Shown: positions 22,499 through 26,554 of the stretch, one piece after another
How positions within the stretch are numbered: the first letter of the stretch is position 1
How the letters are laid out: every line of letters begins with the position of its first letter
Assembly: GCA_964500895.1 (NCBI GenBank)
Contig: CAZCQP010000039.1
Location: 1 to 26,554, forward strand
Length of the DNA stretch: 26,554 bases
Direction: 5' to 3'
From: CAZCQP01 sp964500895
GTDB taxonomy: Bacteria > Bacillota > Clostridia > Lachnospirales > JAISER01
The notes under the pieces: model-generated
Told to the model about the DNA's origin: nothing
The model's input: the letters and a program-made list of their open reading frames with translations, nothing else
The model's database searches: none
Translations under genes and position numbers: made by a program

Positions 22499-24052
22499 AT
22501 GTCAAACCATATGTTTTGCTTTCAATGCGAACAGGCTTTAGGCGGAAAGGGCTGCACCGTTAACGGCGTGTGCGGCAAAAAACAGGATACGGCAAACTGG
22601 CAAGACACATTAACCGGCAAGCTGATTGCCCTGGCCAAAGCCGCCAAAGGCAACGCCACAGCGGAAACTGACAAGCTTATTATAGACGGTCTGTTCACCA
22701 CCGTCACCAATGTGAACTTTAACAATGCAACCATCAACGCCTTGTGTAATAAGGTGGATGAGGCAAGAGCAAAATTTACTGCCGCCCAGGAAATGGATAT
22801 GGCATCCATGTGGGGAGATGACGAGGATATACGCTCCCTTAAATCCCTCATTCTGTTTGGGCTGCGTGGGATGGCGGCTTATGCACACCACGCCTATGTG
22901 CTGGGCAAAACCGATGCAACCGTTAACAACTTTTTCTACAAGGCTTTGTCTGCATTAGACGAGCAACTGTCGGAGGACGAACTGCTTGCCCTTGTGATGG
23001 AAACAGGCAATGTGAACTTAAAGTGTATGGAACTGCTGGATGCCGCCAATACCGGCACATACGGCACCCCTGTTCCCACCACAGTAAGCTGCAACATTGA
23101 AAAAGGTCCGTTTATTGTGGTATCTGGCCACGATTTGCACGACCTAAAGTTGCTTTTGCAACAAACCGAAGGCAAGGGCATTAACATCTATACTCATGTT
23201 GAAATGCTGCCTGCCCACGGCTACCCGGAACTTAAAAAGTATGCCCACTTAAAAGGCAACTTCGGTACAGCTTGGCAAAACCAACAGCAAGAGTTTGAGA
23301 ACATTCCGGCCCCTGTGCTGTTTACCACCAACTGCTTAATGCCCCCTAAACCCAACTATGCAGACCGCATATTTACCACATCGGTTGTTTCCTATCCCGA
23401 ACTGGTACACATTGGTGACGATAAGGACTTTACCCCTGTCATTGAAAAAGCTCTGGAGCTGGGCGGTTATATGGCGGACTGCAAAATGACCGGCATCAAC
23501 GGGGGCGATTCCCTTACCACAGGTTTTGGTCATGGCACGGTGCTGGGTGTTGCAGACAAAGTGATAGACGCCGTGAAGTCCGGCGCAATCAAGCACTTTT
23601 TCCTTGTGGGTGGCTGCGATGGTGCTGCCCCGGGCAGAAACTACTATACAGAGTTTGTAAAGCAAACGCCCAAGGATACTGTCATTTTAACTCTGGCTTG
23701 CGGCAAATATCGGTTTAATGACCTTAACATTGGTGAAATTGGCGGCTTACCCAGAATCATGGATATGGGGCAGTGTAACGATGCCTTTTCTGCCATTCGT
23801 GTAGCGGTTGCGTTGTCCGAAGCCTTTAATTGCACCGTCAATGAGCTTCCCCTCACGCTGGTGCTTTCCTGGTACGAGCAAAAGGCGGTATGTATTTTAC
23901 TTTCCCTGCTTGCATTGGGTATTAAAAATATGTATATTGGCCCCTCTCTTCCGGCGTTTATATCACCAAACATTCTGAATGTGCTGGTGGAGAAATGGAA
24001 TTTAACACCCATTTCCACGCCGGAACAGGACCTTCAAAAAATACTGGGCTAA
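22499..24052 (+). CDS. hcp: Hydroxylamine reductase / hybrid-cluster protein (class I)
   Basis: A cytoplasmic Fe-S enzyme that reduces hydroxylamine to ammonia in vitro and is linked to NO detoxification and S-nitrosylation. The 517 residues have the N-terminal cysteines C7, C10, C19 and C25 (C-x2-C-x8-C-x5-C), the class I spacing of anaerobes. Hybrid-cluster ligands are seen in GHDLHD, FTTNCLMPP, VGGCDGA, LACGKYRF, MGQCNDA and WYEQKAV (Glu and Lys). It is slightly shorter than the E. coli protein. The ATG follows AAGGAGG. No hcr reductase gene adjoins it. Monocistronic, with its own operator and terminator. Confidence 0.96.
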   Translation: MSNHMFCFQCEQALGGKGCTVNGVCGKKQDTANWQDTLTGKLIALAKAAKGNATAETDKLIIDGLFTTVTNVNFNNATINALCNKVDEARAKFTAAQEMDMASMWGDDEDIRSLKSLILFGLRGMAAYAHHAYVLGKTDATVNNFFYKALSALDEQLSEDELLALVMETGNVNLKCMELLDAANTGTYGTPVPTTVSCNIEKGPFIVVSGHDLHDLKLLLQQTEGKGINIYTHVEMLPAHGYPELKKYAHLKGNFGTAWQNQQQEFENIPAPVLFTTNCLMPPKPNYADRIFTTSVVSYPELVHIGDDKDFTPVIEKALELGGYMADCKMTGINGGDSLTTGFGHGTVLGVADKVIDAVKSGAIKHFFLVGGCDGAAPGRNYYTEFVKQTPKDTVILTLACGKYRFNDLNIGEIGGLPRIMDMGQCNDAFSAIRVAVALSEAFNCTVNELPLTLVLSWYEQKAVCILLSLLALGIKNMYIGPSLPAFISPNILNVLVEKWNLTPISTPEQDLQKILG

Positions 24053-24061
24053 TCAGCCCAT

Positions 24062-24110
24062 AAAAAACCGCTCTGCTTGCTTTCATATGCAAGTGGAGCG
24101 GTTTTTTTTT
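24062..24110. terminator. Bidirectional terminator between hcp and cotF-like gene
   Basis: AAAACCGCTC and GAGCGGTTTT flank an inner stem CTTGC/GCAAG, with runs of A on the left and nine or more T on the right. It serves both convergent genes. Confidence 0.9.
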
Positions 24111-24675
24111 ATGCTTTGGGAGGGGTTTCCTCTTTGACAATGCCGTACATGCCGCCGATGGTATTTAAGGTGTTTTGAGGGGCTTCCTCCAGGGCATAGT
24201 ATCCTTTTTGCACCATCCATTGCCAGATGTCGTATGCATGGTGGGAGGCCATCATGAACGCACTTTCACAAAAGCAGCGAATTTCAGGGTTGCTCATTTC
24301 CATGGCCGCCCAAGCATATTCTCTGCCTGCCCGTTTTAAAGTTAACAGATACGCCGTGGCAATTTCCCGGTCTTCTAGCTTTTCAATTTTGATTCTGGGT
24401 GTGACAGACTGGGGTGGCATGGGGGACTTTGTATAGTTGTCCAAAATCTTTGTAAATTCAGGCACAGGCAGCCCTGTTTTAGCCCCTTCTGTACGGCTTA
24501 AATACTCCACCTTGGTATTGTAATCCTTAATGTGAAATGGGAAGTGTTTTTCGATGAGTGCCTTTAGTTGGGCATCCCGCACACAGCTTAAAAACAGTGC
24601 CATGTTTGTAATGGAATTCACGCAGCTTAAGGTTAACTCGCTTAATTGGTGTACCTCGTGGGCAGCTAACTTCAT
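24109..24675 (-). CDS. CotF-family spore coat protein
   Basis: A 188-residue helical protein. The segment DREIATAYLLTLKRAGREYAW followed by MEMSNPEIRCF and QWMVQKGYY is the CotF (PF07875) signature, here at about 102-165. The N-terminal part (LTLSCVNSITNMALFLSCV) is also family-like. It would be deposited in the spore coat made by the mother cell. The ATG follows GGAGG. It lies 20 bp after the zinc dehydrogenase gene, so the two are an operon. CotF-like proteins are also found in non-coat roles, so location is inferred. Confidence 0.83.
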   Translation of the reverse strand: MKLAAHEVHQLSELTLSCVNSITNMALFLSCVRDAQLKALIEKHFPFHIKDYNTKVEYLSRTEGAKTGLPVPEFTKILDNYTKSPMPPQSVTPRIKIEKLEDREIATAYLLTLKRAGREYAWAAMEMSNPEIRCFCESAFMMASHHAYDIWQWMVQKGYYALEEAPQNTLNTIGGMYGIVKEETPPKA

Positions 24676-24695
24676 GTATAATGCCTCCTAACGGT

Positions 24696-25823
24696 TTATG
24701 GTTTTAAAATGACCTTGATGCAATTGTCTTTTTTCTTTTCAAAAATATCATAAGCATAGGCCGCTTCATCTAAGGAAAGCTTGTGGGTAATGATGTCTGT
24801 GGCTGTAAACTGCTCCAATTCAATCAACCCAAGTATTTTAGGAATGTATGCATGGGCAGGGCACTGTCCCATTTTCATGGTGATGTTCCTTGCGAAAAAA
24901 TCCCCCAATGGAAACATATTGTACCTGCTGCCATAGACGCCCACAAATTGAACCGTGCCGCATTTGCGTACCGCTTGTGCAGCAAGCTCAATGGCCGATT
25001 TTGAACCGCCTTGCAATTTTAACGCTGTTTCAATCATCTCAAAGGTGGTCATTTTTCCGTCCATGCCCACACAATCAATGACCACATCCGCCCCGCCATG
25101 GGTCATTTCCTTAATTAAATCACCTGTATGGTCTTGGTGTTCCAAATGCACTGTTTCTGCACCGAATGCTTTGGCCTTTTCCAACCGGTAGTCCACACAG
25201 TCCACAGCAATGACCCGTTTTGCCCCAAAGTAATAGGCCCACTTGATGGATAACAACCCCACCGGCCCACAGCCCAGAATAACCACAGTATCATCCGGCT
25301 TCACCCCGGAATGCTCCACCCCCCAATAGGCGGTAGGCAGTATATCCGTTAGAAACAGCACTTGCTCATCAACCAGGGATTCAGGCACGATGACAGGCCC
25401 CACATTGGCATAAGGCACCCGCAGAAATTCCGCCTGCCCGCCGTCATAGCCGCCCATGGTGTGGCTGTAGCCCAGTATGCCGCCACAATCGCCGTATGCA
25501 TTGCCGTTATCGCACTGGCTGTAATACTCGTGCTCACAATACCAGCAATGCCCGCAAGCCACAGGAAAGGGCACAATGACCCGGTCTCCCTTTTTCACCT
25601 GGGTAACACCCTTGCCCGCTTCCACAACAATACCCATGGTTTCATGCCCTAAAACTGTTCCAGTTTTAAGGTTAGGAATCATGCCGTGCAGCAAATGAAG
25701 GTCCGAGCCACAGATGGCTGTTGACGTAACTTGAACGATAATGTCGTCCTCTTTTTGAATGGATGGGTCATCCACAGCTTTTACCTTTACTTTTTTGACC
25801 CCTTCATAGACAAGGGCTTTCAA
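24696..25823 (-). CDS. Zinc-dependent medium-chain alcohol dehydrogenase (glutathione-independent formaldehyde-dehydrogenase-like)
   Basis: An NAD(P)-linked MDR oxidoreductase of 375 residues. Catalytic zinc ligands are C38 and H60-E61 (GHETMG). Structural zinc cysteines are C90, C93, C96 and C104. The Rossmann motif GCGPVGLLS lies near 185. The extended insertion around residue 105-125 and the long C-terminal half resemble the FDH-like group that oxidises formaldehyde or other aldehydes and alcohols; the substrate is not certain. The start is TTG at 25823, about 9 nt after GGAGG. An out-of-frame ATG (25828) between them gives only Met-His-stop overlapping the TTG. Operon with the cotF-like gene. 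Confidence 0.9.
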   Translation of the reverse strand: MKALVYEGVKKVKVKAVDDPSIQKEDDIIVQVTSTAICGSDLHLLHGMIPNLKTGTVLGHETMGIVVEAGKGVTQVKKGDRVIVPFPVACGHCWYCEHEYYSQCDNGNAYGDCGGILGYSHTMGGYDGGQAEFLRVPYANVGPVIVPESLVDEQVLFLTDILPTAYWGVEHSGVKPDDTVVILGCGPVGLLSIKWAYYFGAKRVIAVDCVDYRLEKAKAFGAETVHLEHQDHTGDLIKEMTHGGADVVIDCVGMDGKMTTFEMIETALKLQGGSKSAIELAAQAVRKCGTVQFVGVYGSRYNMFPLGDFFARNITMKMGQCPAHAYIPKILGLIELEQFTATDIITHKLSLDEAAYAYDIFEKKKDNCIKVILKP

Positions 25824-25900
25824 TGCATGTCGCCTCCTTTTTGAATTTATGAATAATATTCCGCATTTTTAGAACTATATTCCGATTCATGCGTAATAAA

Positions 25901-26237
25901 ATGCTCAATACGAAAATTAACTTTTTATCCCCTAGAAATTGAAAAGGCCAATCCCCAGTACGCCGTATTGATGCAGGAACAGATGGGCAGCGGGAATGGC
26001 GAGCTCAAGGCCGCCATGCAGTATATGCCCCAAGCCATCAATTTGCTGAACGGACATGACGCAGACTATACCGAAGTGGATGCATGGGGAAATTCAATCC
26101 ATGTAATTCTGGGCTTAAACCCCGGCTTGATTAATGCAAACCATGAGGAAACCCATAATGCCATGTTTAGGAAAGCCTTTAATCGGATGCAGGACAGCAG
26201 CTCTAATAAGGATTTTGGTGTGACAAAGGAGTTTTAA
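25901..26237 (+). pseudogene. Manganese-catalase remnant with internal deletions
   Basis: The frame reads KLTFYPLEIEKANPQYAV, GELKAAMQYMPQ, INLLNGHDADY, then NHEETHNAMFRKAFNRMQ and SNKDFGVTKEF, all recognisable pieces of Mn-catalases. The order is right, but the stretch with the EE-x2-H metal ligands between AAMQYMPQ and INLLNGHD is missing. A second long stretch before HEETHN and the whole C-terminus are also missing. The joins are in frame. The 5' end lacks a usable start in frame: the ATG at 25901 is in another frame, and TTG/ATG at 25968/25971 lie inside the conserved region with no ribosome binding site. A decayed gene is the simplest view. Confidence 0.75.
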
Positions 26238-26261
26238 TTTCCCTAATCCCCAAATAAGCGC

Positions 26262-26316
26262 AACAAGCAACAACCCACAACACTTTTAGTTGCAGCGTTG
26301 TGGGTTGTTGCTTGTT
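26262..26316. repeat. 20-bp perfect inverted repeat
   Basis: The arms at 26262-26281 (starting AACAAGCAACAACCCACAAC) and 26297-26316 are exact reverse complements with a 15-nt loop. No clean T run follows on either side. It could be a terminator for the catalase remnant, or the trace of a small mobile element. Confidence 0.75.
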
Positions 26317-26358
26317 TGCTGCTAGATGGGATTTGCGTAGTAAATATGGAAAAAGCCC

Positions 26359-26387
26359 TTGACATCGACAAAAAAACGTTGTATAAT
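26359..26387 (+). promoter_or_regulatory. Perfect consensus promoter of the tRNA-Ser gene
   Basis: TTGACA (26359-26364), 17-bp spacer and TATAAT (26382-26387) match the sigma-A consensus fully. The start near 26394 leaves a leader of about 26 nt. Confidence 0.9.
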
Positions 26388-26419
26388 GCCAATATTGTTT
26401 TATTGTGAACAGCACACAT

Positions 26420-26507
26420 GGAGAAGTACTCAAGTGGCTCAAGAGGCTCCCCTGCTAAGGGAGTAGGTCGGGAAACCGGTGCATGGGTTCAAATCCCATC
26501 TTCTCCG
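26420..26507 (+). tRNA. tRNA-Ser (anticodon GCU)
   Basis: The acceptor stem GGAGAAG (26420-26426) pairs with CTTCTCC (26500-26506). The anticodon stem is CTCCC...GGGAG with loop CTGCTAA, anticodon GCT, which reads AGC/AGU. The long variable arm (TAGGTCGGGAAACCGGTGC region) marks a class II serine tRNA, and the T-arm is TGGGTTCAAATCCCA. CCA is not encoded. Length is 88 nt. Confidence 0.96.
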
Positions 26508-26514
26508 TACTGAC

Positions 26515-26550
26515 GTAAATACACTTTTGCGAGAAGTGTATTTACAGTTT
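26515..26550 (+). terminator. Terminator of the tRNA-Ser gene
   Basis: GTAAATACACTT (26515-26526) pairs with AAGTGTATTTAC (26534-26545), followed by AGTTTTA at the window edge. Confidence 0.75.
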
Positions 26551-26554
26551 TACA

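Overview
The window reads as chromosomal DNA of an anaerobic, endospore-forming member of the Clostridia (Firmicutes). The supports are a CotF-type spore coat protein, a class I hybrid-cluster protein, a corrinoid protein with its reductive activator, a rhodanese-less ThiI paired with its own cysteine desulfurase, the scpA-scpB / dacF / rluB neighbourhood, strong GGAGG ribosome binding sites, and copper-amine-oxidase-like stalk domains in a secreted protein. Species cannot be fixed from the sequence alone.

Layout. (1) 92-11431: a GC-richer, tightly packed minus-strand block. From its far end it reads corrinoid-activator (RACE-like), M50-like membrane protein, scpA, scpB, dacF-type carboxypeptidase, LysO-like exporter and rluB. 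A terminator and a fresh promoter then precede prmA, rsmE, a stand-alone receiver protein, a cysteine desulfurase and thiI. This is chromosome segregation, envelope and rRNA/tRNA modification housekeeping, with two degenerate 'pseudo-enzymes' embedded: an M50 protein without HExxH and a receiver with Glu at the phosphorylation site. (2) 11432-15362: an XRE regulator, a DUF1638 protein, a PocR-AraC regulator and a highly expressed-looking corrinoid protein. With the RACE gene this forms a corrinoid methyl-transfer module lacking any visible methyltransferase. (3) 15363-16465: a cold-shock protein and the tmRNA gene ssrA. (4) 16466-18828: a gene-free stretch, then a large secreted protein with a nearly perfectly duplicated 134-residue domain, a Thr-Pro linker and a C-terminal stalk domain. 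(5) 18872-22360: plus-strand accessory genes (GNAT, alpha/beta hydrolase, HELGH membrane peptidase, amidohydrolase, GNAT), partly AT-richer and possibly acquired. (6) 22417-25823: hcp behind a perfect palindrome centred at about -41.5, then a convergent cotF-like / zinc alcohol dehydrogenase pair. (7) 25901-26554: a collapsed manganese-catalase remnant, a 20-bp perfect hairpin, and a tRNA-Ser(GCU) gene behind a perfect consensus promoter.

How the genes work together. ThiI and the adjacent desulfurase form a sulfur-transfer pair for tRNA s4U. PrmA, RsmE and RluB modify the ribosome. ScpA and ScpB join SMC. The RACE-like protein most likely re-reduces the cobalamin of the corrinoid protein encoded 3 kb away, under PocR-AraC control. 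Hcp, the zinc dehydrogenase, CotF and the catalase remnant fit nitrosative/oxidative stress and sporulation in an anaerobe.
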